In this document: positions 10,801-20,683 of the stretch, in pieces
How the letters are laid out: each line of letters begins with the position of its first letter
Position numbering within the stretch: position 1 is the first letter of the stretch
Assembly: GCA_017607445.1 (NCBI GenBank)
Contig: JAEVHH010000002.1
Coordinates: forward strand, 8,090,001-8,154,000
Length of the DNA: 64,000 nucleotides
DNA from: Histoplasma ohiense
Lineage: Eukaryota > Ascomycota > Eurotiomycetes > Onygenales > Ajellomycetaceae
Direction of reading: 5' to 3'
Position numbers and translations under genes: made by a program
Notes under the pieces: model-generated
Database searches by the model: none
What the model was told of the DNA's origin: nothing
The model's input: only the letters and a program-made list of their open reading frames with translations

Positions 10801-12617
10801 ATGCATCAAGTCATTGCTCAGATTTTGTAAAACACACAGCTCTCTTGACACAGCTCTCTATTCTGCAAGAGAAGCTGTGTAAGAGAATCTTTAAGTCACT
10901 AAAGACAAAAGAAAACACAAAATTAGATCAATGTGTCAAGATAATGTGAAAAGATCTGCAAGCTAATGAAAATTGTTGAATGAAGAGACTTATAGTTATC
11001 AATGATAACAATCTCTGCAGAATAAAGAACACATCTGCAGATGAGAATGAGATCACAGATATTACAGAGTTAAATCTAGAGATTCTGATATCATGAATTC
11101 TAGTTGTCAAGATATTTGAGTTCAAGACAGTCTATTACAAAGAGATAGCTGAATCTATCATTGAACTCTTACTGCAGATTCAGAATAGAGACATCAGCAC
11201 ATCTGAACTTTGCAGAAGACTAGAGATGAGTGACACTAGTATAGATAATTGTTTGATCTGAATAGTAGATAAAGATGATCTGCTCAGAAAAGATGATAAA
11301 GTCTATATATCACAAGACAAGATCATAAAACATGAAATAATGAAAATGAACCACAATGATTCTCAAGATAGCCATTTTGAATGTGACAAAATCATCAAAG
11401 CAATCAAATGCAAGTACTTGTGACATGGTATGAGTGATGAGATTGCAGAATATGTGAGAATTTGTGATATTTATCAATGCATCAAGATACTGCAGCACAA
11501 GCCATATGGGTTGCTACAACCACATTCAGTGTCAGATAAGAAATAGCATACAATTAGCATGGACTTTATTGAAGGTCTGTCAGATAATAAAAAGAAAAGT
11601 CAAATCTATAATACTATTGTCATATTTGTTGATTTATTCATCAAATGAGTCATAATTGTGTCCACATCTTCAGAGCTAGATGCAGAAGAACTTGCAGATA
11701 TTATTGTATGAAGAATTGCAAAGAACTTTGATCTATCTGTGAACATTATTAGCAACTGAGATTCATTAATAAATAGCAAGTTTTGGTTGACATTGTGTTA
11801 TCTGCTCCATGTCCAACAAAAATTATCAACAGCATTCCACCCACAAACTGACAGTCAGACAGAATGATTGAATCAGGTGATTGAACATTATCTTCACACA
11901 TATTGCAGCTATCAGCAAGATAATTGAATAGAATGGATTTCTCTGACACAATGAGTATATAACAATATCTTTCATGCATTGATAAAAATGACATCATCTG
12001 AAGCAATGATCAGCCAACCAACTGAACTTCACATAGATGTGGAACCCCCAAGCATGAGCATGTCAAAATCAGTGATGAAACAAGTGAAACAGATGAAGCA
12101 AGCAGAGAACAAGATCTGAGAATGTCTGAAAGCTGTCAAAGCAGCTGAGAAAAAGTATTACAATCAGCATCATATATCAAAAAACTTTAAGATAGAGAAC
12201 TGAGTAATGCTGTATGCAAAAAATATATTCATCTTACAACTCTCATTCAAACTAGATCATTGATTTTTGAGTTTCTTTCAAATAATTGATATCTACAGTA
12301 CACAGATGTACAAACTGAAACTCACATCACAATATAAAGAAATTCATTCTGTATTCCATGTTTTCCTTCTCAAATCATATCATGCATGTGACAGACAAAT
12401 CCCACAAGCAGAACTGATAATTATAGACACACAAGAGAAATAAGAAGTTGAAACTATATTAAACAAGCATCAGTATCATGATCAAACACAATATCTTGTC
12501 AAATGAAAAGATTGTACAGACACAGATAATTCTTGGAAACTTGAGAAAAACTTGATGAACAGTCAGAAGTACTTGAAACAGTTTAATAAAATCTATCAGA
12601 AGTCAGTCAGTAAATAA
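7849..12617 (+). pseudogene. Gyp2 copy 1 gag-pol (multiply stopped)
   Basis: Recognised by colinearity with copy 3: gag from the ATG at 7849, zinc knuckle (CSHCHKKSHIANNC-like, about 8800-8850), an A-AAA-AAT slip site near 8883, protease, RT with a YLDD at about 9990-10000, RNase H (10450-10870), integrase zinc finger and core (11350-12050), a GPF-like segment, and a chromodomain ending in the stop at 12615-12617. There are dozens of in-frame TGA stops, so no product can be expected. Confidence 0.88.
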
Positions 12618-12651
12618 AAACAAAAAAGACAACAATGACTGCTGAATATAT

Positions 12652-13802
12652 TTATTTCATTCAGAAATTAAAAAACAGATCTGTCTCAGCTTGATCAGTG
12701 TTATTCAAGAAATTATCATCAAGACAAATCTGCTTATTATTTCAGATTTTCTTAACTGACAAAGCACAATGTTTCAATGATGACTTGAGAACTGCAATCA
12801 GCAATGTAATTACTGAGATCTCATCAATCACTGTTTCAGCTGAAGTCTCAGAAGAACTGTCTCATTGAATCTTTCAGATCTTCACAGTAAAGAATCTAAT
12901 CACTGCAGTTACAGCACTCTGCAAAATGTTAATATTCAAAATGTTCACATCAGCAACAATTAGATTCTCAGCAGTGTTGATAATCATCTGAGTCAATTCA
13001 ACAGCATTCACTGACATCTAATAGAAAGTTAATATTATATACTGTAAAAACATTTGTTTTGAATAATAACTTATCAGAATACAGATGTGCTTCATCACTG
13101 AGCAGTGCTTGCATTTTTTATATCAATTCTCAGCAGACTCACAATGATGATGAAGAGATGTTGTCAAATGTTGAATACAACAACAGCAATATACTGCTGT
13201 ATTTCTTTCTAATACTTCAATGAGACTGTCCACTTCCTCATCTTTGTCTACATTATCAGCCAACTCAAATAACATACCAAGATCTTGACTCAGTGAGAAT
13301 GATATTGATGTAATAACAGAATATGAAAACACACTTTCTGAAACACTGCTATAATCAAATGCCATATTCTGCTGTGACAATAGATCATCAGAGTTCATAT
13401 AGAATTCTAGAATCTCATCTACATTCTTATAGATCTGCATGTTAAGTACAAATCTCACAACAGCAGTTTGATATGTGACAAATCTCTCATTCAGAACTTC
13501 ATCAGAGAGCAGCATTTTATGAAATTCATTGATCAAAGATTGATCAGTTTCATGAAAGCACTCAGACATCTATAACTCATTAGTACTCTTAACAATCTTA
13601 GTTTAAGAAAACTTACAGCAGTATAACTTCTATTTGATATATGACAGATATAACAGTATATCTGTTTATTGTTCACAAAGCAAGAGTATACTGAGAAGTT
13701 CTGCAATCTCTTCAGACAACTCAAGCAAATGCTCTTGATGACAGATAGTATATCACTCTTTATAGACTCTGAATCAGCAACAGAAACAGCTGATTCTGAC
13801 AT
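12652..13802 (-). pseudogene. Gyp2 antisense gene, copy 1 (three exons, decayed)
   Basis: Antisense to gag-pol. Exon 1 is 13802-13617, intron 13616-13570 (47 nt), exon 2 13569-13075, intron 13074-13018 (57 nt), exon 3 13017-12652. Exon lengths 186, 495 and 366 nt are the same in copies 2 and 3, with all introns phase 0 and GT...AG. The product is acidic and serine-rich with two cysteine clusters; several cysteines are lost here (YICHISNRSY). Function unknown; see copy 3 for the best-preserved version. Confidence 0.72.
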
Positions 13803-14344
13803 TCTATCATAATTTTAATTAGTATCAAGACCTTATTCAAAGAAGAAGAAAAAGCAAAAGCAATAAGAAAGAAAAACAGATATTGAAGATTGAAATCAAT
13901 ATTGCAATATTGATCAAAAAAATTACAACAACACAAAACTCAACTCAAAATGAAAAATGCAATCACACAATCAAAACTTCAAATTTCACAATAAAAATCA
14001 CATAGAAGAATACAGTGTACTTTGTTTGATAAATTGATGTATTCTTTTTAAATAAAAAATTGTTGATGATGATGGTGATGATGATTTTGTTAGAGTACAA
14101 TTTTTGAGTGTAAAAGTCAAAAAAAAGAGATCAGAAGTTGTGTCTAAATCATGATTGAACTACAATGATACTGAAGATGAAAAAATATTCTTTCAAAACA
14201 GCAATACTTCAGAATTAATCTCAACAATTAATTCAACTCAATTCTGTGAACTCTATACAATATTAATCACACAGCATATATTATGAACTTTACATGTTGC
14301 AGTAAGAAGCTCTGAAGATCAGATCTTTGAAGAAAAGAGATAAT

Positions 14345-14615
14345 TGTAATAGACACAATAAAAATATCTATATTAGAAAATAGCTATATGACAATAGAAG
14401 AACACAGAACATGTCAGAATTAATGAGAAGAAACATAGCACACAGCATTATAGACAGCTGTAGTGCATGATGATTGTCTATATAATACTCACTGATATCT
14501 GTAGATATTAGAAGATCAGTGATTAGCTTTGAATAATAGAGATTGCTATCTTCTTAACATTCTACATGTGTACTTCACACTACTCTCATAATTATACCTA
14601 CAACCATCTCTTACA
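14345..14615 (+). repeat. Gyp2 copy 1 3' LTR
   Basis: 271 bp, followed by the target duplication CCTGC (14616-14620). A purine tract (GAAGAAAAGAGATAAT-like) precedes it. Confidence 0.92.
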
Positions 14616-14620
14616 CCTGC

Positions 14621-15306
14621 AGTGAGATTGCAGATCATATATAATTATAGAGTCATATATTTCTTTCAGTTCAAAAGCATTACATATCCATACTGATATC
14701 ATTCTCAGAGACAGATTGTTTTTTCTCAAGAATATCATTGATTTCAGACTGCTTAGCAGTCAAAAGAATCTCTTCTTTCCACATGGAATAGTTTGCAGAG
14801 TCAGTGAGAATAACAGATTTCTTGATATTTCTCATCTGATCTCTGAATTCAGTCAAAATCTTGATTATAGCAGTAGTTCTATCTCTCTTCTGAAGATAGT
14901 TGATCAAATCATTGCTTATCTTGTTACTGCTAGTAGTGGCAGTGAGTGTCTCTCTACTAGCTCTCATAAGCTCAACTTTGCATTGAAGCTTTGCTATTTC
15001 CAATCTCATCAGAGTCTCTTCACTAACTTCTGACACCTGGCCACTAGAGCCATCTGTGTTATTTGACATTTCATCAATCAGATCTTCATATACATTATTA
15101 GATTTGTCTGATTTCTTCAGAATCATTTCATCTATCTCAAACACTTCAGAGACACTTCTACAGATCATAACAGATGTAGACAGTGAATCTGCAGATTCTG
15201 AAGTTCTATTCTTCAGAGTTCTATCCTCAGATCCTCAGTTTTGTCTTCTTTTGAGTATATATTCTTTTGTCAAATCTGGTGTTCCATCTGAATGCAGATT
15301 AATCAT
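14621..15306 (-). pseudogene. Cop1 gag N-terminal half (broken)
   Basis: 162 open residues (14680-15168). The likely original start is the ATG at 15306, since the same frame continues upstream with one TGA. It has an acidic, coiled-coil-like N-terminus (LMRLEIAKLQCKVELMRA), then LTDSANYSMWKEEILLTA, the N-terminal block typical of Copia Gag. The capsid part continues at 7467 on the other side of Gyp2. Confidence 0.75.
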
Positions 15307-15419
15307 TGATGTTGTCCAGTTCTTGGGTTATAAGCTTATGAAAAGATAGAGCTTCTTTTCAAGCATTTTTCTTCACATTTTTAGCAGCGGAAGACCTCTA
15401 ATATGAGGGTCTCATAACC

Positions 15420-15529
15420 TCTAGAAGGATCGATATTAACCTTGTTACATTATGGGACTCTAAGCGAGCTAGCTATCCTAATATAAACACGTAGGTGCAC
15501 GTGACGGTAGCCCGGGGCATCCACCAACA
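15420..15529 (-). repeat. Cop1 5' LTR
   Basis: 110 bp, starting TGTTGGTGG on the minus strand. The internal region follows directly with GGTTATGAGACCC, the presumptive primer-binding site; I could not assign a tRNA. Several CpG sites remain intact, so mutation is light. Confidence 0.88.
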
Positions 15530-15710
15530 GATTCAATCTATATATGTCAAACTGAGTCAAAATGAGCTAATAGAGAAGCATGTATAAAGTGTGATTTGAG
15601 CTCATTGAAAGTGCTTTGAGCACTTTCTGTTCATATGAAAGTAGCTTTTCTTTCCTCTTTCTTGCTCTCTTTTGTGAGTTCAAATAATGGGGCTGCAATG
15701 GAGGCTTGAT
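15530..15710 (-). mobile_element. Gyp3 pol fragment (right side of Copia insertion)
   Basis: The reverse complement matches 61465-61645 of the Gyp3 copy at the window end (IAAPLFELTKESKK, then a block ending LLAHF). The right edge near 15710 is not marked by a repeat. It lies next to the host gene. Confidence 0.8.
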
Positions 15711-16012
15711 AAAATCGTGCGATACCTGGGAATCTAGTGAATAGACACTTTGGTGAATTTGTAGAACTGGGAACGCAAGCTTAGCAAAAAACAGTGATTT
15801 TAACCTATGATTACCTAGCAAGTATGAAATACGCCTTCGAAAATGAACTCTACGCAGATTTATCCAGCCGATGGAACTATAAATATATCCACGGTAACAC
15901 CCATTATCTTCCCATTTTCTGTTTTCCCTCTTTCTCGCTCCTGCTTCATTTGTCTTGACTGATCAACCTTGAGCCCAATCCGCTATCCGCAACCGGCCAT
16001 CTTGCTAACCAA
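15711..16012. other. Unmutated spacer 3' of NOP2
   Basis: Normal base composition with CG, CC and GG all present. It holds a TATA-like CTATAAATATATCC (about 15867-15880) followed on the plus strand by a long pyrimidine-rich stretch (15905-15945), as in fungal promoters, but no plus-strand coding sequence follows because NOP2 ends there. It may be the NOP2 3' UTR and terminator. I see no gene. Confidence 0.5.
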
Positions 16013-18064
16013 TTAAGTCTCCTTGACTCCCGACAACGGTGTCGCTGGACGCCATATTTCATTTTTTTCTCCCTTAGATTCCCTGATGCCTTTGGATTTC
16101 CATTTTAAAACCCCGTTAGGGTTAAGCCCTTTTCTCCTCAGCTTGTTTCGCTTCGCTCTTGCGATGTATGTTTCGTCTTCTTCCGCTTCAAAAGGCCCGA
16201 AAGCTTCGTCTCCTATCTGCTTCTCCTTCCCCTCATCAATAATAGGAGTTCTATCAACCACCTCATCCATATCGTCGATCACGAGGCTTGAGCTCTTCAA
16301 GTTTGATTTACCTGCCGATTTGTTCGATGAAGGGCTTGGCCCTGTCTTCTTCAATTTGCAAACGTAGAAACCATCTACGTTCTCCCTATGGGGAAAGTAG
16401 CGCCTCGACAGCGACATTTTATCGTCGAACTTTTTTCCCATGTAACTCTTAAAGCCTGGAGTTCCAAAATTCCCCAAGCCAGTATCCACAATCTTGACAT
16501 TTGGTCGATTGCGGAGGGCATATTGTACAACCGCTTCGTTCTCTTCTACTGTGACGCTGCAAGTAGAGTACACAATATAACCACCTGTTTTAGAAAGGTG
16601 ATTAGTTGAATCTATTGCGGCCAGGAGGAGCTGCTTTTGCATATGCGGTAACGCGAGAAAATCGCGTTCAGATTTTGAGGTTTTGATGCTGGGATCCTTT
16701 GAAATGACACCCGTTCCCGAGCAAGGAGCGTCAAGTAGTACACGATCGAAGCCACCGAGGATTTTGGGAAAGGCCTGTCTTGCATCGAGATTCGAGATGA
16801 TTGTGTTCTTGCATCCGAGACGGTGGATATTACCAATCAACCCCTTAGCACGGGGCTTACTTGCGTCATTCGCAAGAACACATCCAGTGTTTCGCATCAA
16901 CGCTGATATGTATGTGGTTTTACCGCCGGGCGCGGCGGCCATATCGAGAACTCGCTCATTTGGCTGCGGAGCCAGCGCCATGACGGGAAGGAGAGACGAT
17001 GCAGCTTGGAGGATGTAGTGGCCAGCGAGGTATTCGGGTGTAGCACCCAATGGTATCGCGGATTCGAATATTTGCAAACCAACCTTCGACCATTTGCCGA
17101 CAGGTTCAAGGACGACACCGCGGTTGATCAGGGCTTGGGCCAGCGAGCGCCGATTCGTACGCAAGGTGTTTGTCCTAATGACAACAGGACGCGGAGATTC
17201 GTTGGCTTCGAAAAAGGCAAATGCCTCGCGGGGTGTGAAAAGCTTGAACAGTTTTTCAGCCAAGAATGGAGTGTAACCGTAGTAGGTGCAGATGTCGGAA
17301 AGGAGAAGATTTGTATAATCTGCTCGGGACTTGCTGGGTTTTCCAAGTGAGCGTAGATCTCCAAGTATGCGTGTCGTCTCTGAAATGCGAGTCCGGAGGA
17401 GCTGGAGGTCGGGAGCCATTCCCATCTGTTTCTGCGCCTGGCCGTCCTCCTCAAATACTTCCACGGCATGACCCGCGATATTGGATTGGATGGCAGACTC
17501 ATTGAGTTCTAATCGGGCTTGCTCCTCCACAACTTCTGCCTCCATATCCAATTTCCTTGACATGTCTTCAATATTCGCAGTACTAAGTTTTACCTCCGTA
17601 GAAGAGATAGCTTCGTCTTCCGAGAAGATGGCCTCACGCGGCTGATCCTCTTCAGAGTCAAAGGCTGAATCCAAACCCCGGTCACTATCCGAACGATGTG
17701 AAATTGTTACAGCGTCATCGCGATAATCGCTGACGCCATCCGGATCTTCGAACTCAGGTCGCAGAAGGTCCTCTAAACCACTATGGGAAGTGGCCAGGCG
17801 GGATTCGACCAATTTCTCTGGAATCGAATTTGACAGTACCTTTCTTCCATCCCTTCTGACTCCAAACTCCTTGGACTTAACACCGGAATTATGAGGCGGC
17901 TTTCCCTGTCTGCCGTGGTTTTTGTTCTCCTTGCGCCGCTTGTTTCCATCTTGAAGGTGGGTATCGTAGATATCTGATGGCCCGTGCCGTTTAAGAGTTG
18001 AAATTTTTGATTCATGTAGGGACGGGGGAGGGCCCTGTGTGTTCATCCAACGACTACTGTCCAT
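16013..18064 (-). CDS. NOP2: Nop2-type 25S rRNA (cytosine-C5) methyltransferase
   Basis: 683 residues, uninterrupted and ending in TAA. The frame is open further upstream, but the first ATG is at 18064; it gives an RWMNTQGPP start that fits the RRMKKQGPP-type N-terminus of fungal Nop2. Residues about 20-225 are charged and low-complexity (basic, then acidic), typical of this nucleolar protein. The C-terminal half is the NOL1/NOP2/Sun fold: the SAM-binding loop DMAAAPGGKT (374-383), motif IV DAPCSGTG (from 445) and motif VI YSTCSVTVEENE with catalytic Cys502. The tail is lysine-rich. In yeast the protein methylates 25S rRNA C2870 and is essential for 60S assembly. Base composition is normal and unmutated, in sharp contrast to both flanks. 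Assignment is very secure; the exact start and a possible 5' UTR intron are less so. Confidence 0.95.
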   Translation of the reverse strand: MDSSRWMNTQGPPPSLHESKISTLKRHGPSDIYDTHLQDGNKRRKENKNHGRQGKPPHNSGVKSKEFGVRRDGRKVLSNSIPEKLVESRLATSHSGLEDLLRPEFEDPDGVSDYRDDAVTISHRSDSDRGLDSAFDSEEDQPREAIFSEDEAISSTEVKLSTANIEDMSRKLDMEAEVVEEQARLELNESAIQSNIAGHAVEVFEEDGQAQKQMGMAPDLQLLRTRISETTRILGDLRSLGKPSKSRADYTNLLLSDICTYYGYTPFLAEKLFKLFTPREAFAFFEANESPRPVVIRTNTLRTNRRSLAQALINRGVVLEPVGKWSKVGLQIFESAIPLGATPEYLAGHYILQAASSLLPVMALAPQPNERVLDMAAAPGGKTTYISALMRNTGCVLANDASKPRAKGLIGNIHRLGCKNTIISNLDARQAFPKILGGFDRVLLDAPCSGTGVISKDPSIKTSKSERDFLALPHMQKQLLLAAIDSTNHLSKTGGYIVYSTCSVTVEENEAVVQYALRNRPNVKIVDTGLGNFGTPGFKSYMGKKFDDKMSLSRRYFPHRENVDGFYVCKLKKTGPSPSSNKSAGKSNLKSSSLVIDDMDEVVDRTPIIDEGKEKQIGDEAFGPFEAEEDETYIARAKRNKLRRKGLNPNGVLKWKSKGIRESKGEKNEIWRPATPLSGVKET

Positions 18065-18327
18065 CCTCGGCTGGTGGTTGATGTCTTCCGGCCGGCAGGG
18101 TGTTACAAAGGCAAAGAGCTTCAAGTAGTTGGAGGAGGGTTCTTACATCCAAGCTGTAAATTTTTTATGTTTTTTTGCTGTACGCTATTTTACCGGAAAT
18201 ACCTACATCGGCAAAATATGCCTCTCGAGGAATAGTCAGCTGCGCCATTCAGGTGGGGTGCCAAGATATTCGCAGTACAACACGTGATCAGGTGTACTGT
18301 GGGAGGATATGTTGGCCCTAGGCTGCC
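18065..18327 (-). promoter_or_regulatory. NOP2 upstream region
   Basis: About 260 bp of unmutated intergenic DNA between the NOP2 start and the Tc1 relic. It contains a palindromic CACGTG at 18281-18286 and, on the minus strand near 18145-18151, a GTAAGA that could be a 5' splice site of a leader intron. The promoter role is inferred from position. Confidence 0.5.
18281..18286. promoter_or_regulatory. CACGTG palindrome (E-box-like)
   Basis: A perfect CACGTG about 217 bp upstream of the NOP2 ATG. Basic helix-loop-helix factors bind this site in fungi. No functional evidence here. Confidence 0.3.
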
Positions 18328-18950
18328 TACAGTGGGGGGCATAAAGTTTGAAACCCCCCCCCCAGTCGCTGAGATTGCACTAACCACATAACATTAATAT
18401 TTCTATTGCTGCTTTCATCATCACTAACTAATATTTTGTATACCATCCTTCTGCTTCTATGACTGCCTTCACTCAATGAGATATTGTAACAGAAAGATTA
18501 TATAGAATACTATCATCAATTGCCTCTCATGTCTTCTTAGCTGTTTCTATTAATTCTCTTCTTGTAGCTTCTGTATTGACTGCATATTTCAGCTCTGAAT
18601 GCAGCTGATAGATCTTCTGCTTCAACAATGCTCAAAGATTCTCTATAGAATTCAAATCAGAAGAATATGAAGGCTAAAATATGATTTCTATATTCATCTC
18701 TTCAAGAACCTTCTTAACTATCTGAGCTGTATGAACACTGACATCATCATGCATGAATATATCTTCATTCTTCACAAATTCAGATAAAAAGATTTGATAT
18801 ACTTTCTTTATCACTCTTGAAGAAACTTCTTCTCTTGAAGCCTCAGAATTTTCATTCAATGACAGTAAATTACTGTGTATTCTCTCATCAAATATAGCTC
18901 AGAATATCTGTTTAACTCTCTTTTCATATCTTGTTGTATGAATATCTTCA
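18328..18950 (-). mobile_element. Tc1-type DNA transposon, 3' part only
   Basis: The outer end at 18328 reads TA followed by CAGTGGGGGGCATAAAG, a typical Tc1/mariner terminal repeat next to its TA target. Inside lies the C-terminal part of a transposase on the minus strand. The 5' half and the second terminal repeat are missing: the copy is cut at 18950 by a Gyp1 LTR. The terminal repeat keeps its G runs while the coding part is mutated. Confidence 0.8.
18390..18950 (-). pseudogene. Tc1 transposase C-terminal fragment (DD34E type)
   Basis: The frame from 18950 to about 18400 shows FMHDDVSVHTA (second catalytic aspartate block) and PSYSSDLNSIENLW (catalytic glutamate block). I count 34 residues between the aspartate and the glutamate, the Tc1 (DD34E) spacing. 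The open piece is 18674-18859; TGA/TAA stops interrupt the rest. The N-terminal DNA-binding part is absent. Confidence 0.8.
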
Positions 18951-19018
18951 TGTGACAGATTAGCATCTGTTAGTAATTAACTTACACAATCAACTCCTCT
19001 TCTGCATCTGCTTATTTC
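18951..19018 (+). repeat. Gyp1 LTR fragment, first 68 bp
   Basis: Starts TGTGACAGATTAGC, the mutated Gyp1 LTR start in plus orientation, and is cut after 68 bp by another Gyp1 LTR. Its continuation was not found in the window. Confidence 0.75.
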
Positions 19019-19345
19019 TGTGACAGATTAGTATTCATTAGTAATTAACTTATGCAATCAACTCTTCTTCTGCATCTGCTTGTTTCTGACTGTTGTGATT
19101 TTATATAACTCTCAATGTTCTTTCACTCTGTACTCTGTGCTTGTGTAGTTTCTAACAATTCTTCTGCATAGCTCTTAACATTCTTCCACTCCATACTCTA
19201 CACTTATATAGTCTCTAACAATTCTTTCATATAGTTTCTAATGTTCTTTCATTTCATATTTCATACTTATATAGTCTCTAACAATTCTTCTGTTTAGCTT
19301 CTAACATTCTCCCACTTTATGTTCCACACTCATATAGTCTCTAAC
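19019..19345 (+). repeat. Gyp1 LTR fragment, 5' 327 bp
   Basis: A second LTR start (TGTGACAGATTAG) followed by several 63-bp units, ending in AGTCTCTAAC where copy A begins. It may be the first part of the LTR whose end is at 39291-39577 (copy B), with copy A inserted between, but no clean 5-bp duplication supports this. Confidence 0.7.
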
Positions 19346-19870
19346 TGTGATGGGTTAGCATCTGTTAGTAATTAACTTACACAATCAACTCCTCTTCTGC
19401 ACTCACTTGTTTCTAGCTGTTGTGACTGTATATAACCCTTGATGTTCTTCTGCTCTGTGCTCTGTGCTTGTGTAGTTTCTAACAATTCTTTCACATAGCT
19501 TTTAACATTCTTCTGCTCTGTGTTTTGCATTTGTGTAGTCTCTAACAATTCTTCTGTGTAGCTTCTAATATTCTCTCACTCTGTGTTCTGCACTTGTATA
19601 GTCTCTAATAATTTTTCTGTGTAGTTCTCAATGATTTCCTCACTTCATGCTCTGCATTTATATAGTTTCTAACAATTCTTTCATGTAGCTTTTAATGTTC
19701 TTTCACTCTGTGCTTCACTGTGAAGCAGCTTCTGATATTCTTTCACTCTGAACTTCTCTCTATAAGAACTCTCTTTGTACAATCTTTTCTTCTGATTTCT
19801 TTTCTCTTTCTTTTCTTAATCAATTTGTAATCTGTAATTAGAATAGTATCAAATCATTAATCAAAGTACA
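19346..19870 (+). repeat. Gyp1 copy A 5' LTR, main part
   Basis: 525 bp from TGTGATGGG to AAAGTACA. The last 9 bp of this LTR are at 27019-27027 beyond Gyp2. The total of 534 bp equals the 3' LTR, 63 bp (one internal unit) longer than the intact element's LTR. Confidence 0.9.
19866..19870. repeat. Target duplication of Gyp2 copy 2 (left)
   Basis: GTACA, repeated exactly at 27014-27018. Confidence 0.9.
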
Positions 19871-20141
19871 TGTAAGAGATGGTTGTAGGTATAATTATGA
19901 GAGTAGTGTGAAGTACACATATAGAATGTTAAGAAAGTAGCAATCTCTATTATTCAAAGCTAATTGCTGATCTCCTAATATCTACAGATATCAGTGAGCA
20001 TTATATAGACGACCACCACACACTACAGCTGCCTATGATGCTGTGTGTTATATCCCTCCTCATTAATTCTGATGTGTTCTGTGTTCTTCTATCACCACAT
20101 AGCTATTTTCTAATATAGATATCTCTGTTGCATCTATTACA
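19871..20141 (-). repeat. Gyp2 copy 2 3' LTR
   Basis: 271 bp, minus orientation, edges TGTAAGAG...TATTACA on the plus strand. A purine tract precedes it on the minus strand. Confidence 0.92.
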
Positions 20142-20683
20142 ATTATCTCCCTTCTTCAAAGACCTGGTTCTCAGAGCTTCTTACTGCAACATGTGAAGTT
20201 TGTAACATGTGCTGTGTGGTTAATATTGTATAGAGTTCACAGAATTGGGCTGGATTAATTGTTGAGATTAATTCTGAAGTATTGCTGTTTTGAGAGAATG
20301 TTTTTCCATCTCTGATGTCATTGCAGTTCAATCATGATTTAGACACAACTTCTGACTTCTTTTCTTTGACTTCTACATCAAAAATCACACTCCATTGAAT
20401 ATCATCATCAACATCACCACTAACAATTTTTTATTAAAAAAGAATACATCAATTTATCAAACAAAGTATGCTGTATCTTTCTATGTGATTTTTATTGTGA
20501 AATTTGAAGTTTTGGTTGTGTGGTTGTGTTTTCCATTTTGGGTTGAGTTTTGTGTTGTTGTAATTCCTTTGATCATCATTGCAATATTGATTTCAATCTT
20601 CAACATCTGTTTTTCTTTCTTGTTGCTTTTGCTTTTTCTTCTTCTTTGAATAAGACCTTGGTACTAATTAAAATTATGATAGA

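Larger units (their letters stand above)
7473..14615 (+). mobile_element. Gyp2 copy 1: full-length Gypsy chromovirus relic
   Basis: 7143 bp with 271-bp LTRs (7473-7743, 14345-14615) starting TGTAATAG and ending CTCTTACA. The internal order is gag, protease, RT, RNase H, integrase, chromodomain, then an antisense gene before the 3' LTR. Length equals that of copy 2 exactly and of copy 3 within one base, so decay has been by substitution only. It is heavily mutated: most tryptophan and arginine codons became TGA. It is inserted in Cop1 gag. Confidence 0.93.
3092..15529 (-). mobile_element. Cop1: Ty1/Copia element, split by a Gyp2 insertion
   Basis: Full-length minus-strand Copia element. LTRs are 110 bp (3092-3201 and 15420-15529) and flanked by the same 5-bp duplication GATTC (3087-3091, 15530-15534). 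Internal order on the minus strand is gag, zinc knuckle, protease, integrase, RT, RNase H, which is the Copia order. Gyp2 copy 1 sits in gag at 7473-14615. GG/CC survive in several stretches, so it is less mutated than its neighbours. Subtracting the insertion leaves roughly 5.3 kb, normal for a Copia element. Confidence 0.9.

Noticed and set aside
7849..12617. Reading TGA as tryptophan would reopen long frames in nearly all relics, suggesting an alternative genetic code.
   Set aside because: NOP2 and the young Gyp1 use TGG for tryptophan and end with TAA, and many relic TGA codons stand at arginine (CGA) positions. The pattern is explained by transitions in CpC/CpG context.
16023..17505. Several plus-strand frames of 60-114 codons opposite NOP2, and minus-strand frames in other phases.
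   Set aside because: Shadows of the NOP2 coding sequence, with no motif or independent support.
18065..18124. Extension of NOP2 upstream to a TTG at 18124.
   Set aside because: The first in-frame ATG is at 18064 and gives the conserved QGPP-containing N-terminus. No reason to invoke a non-ATG start.
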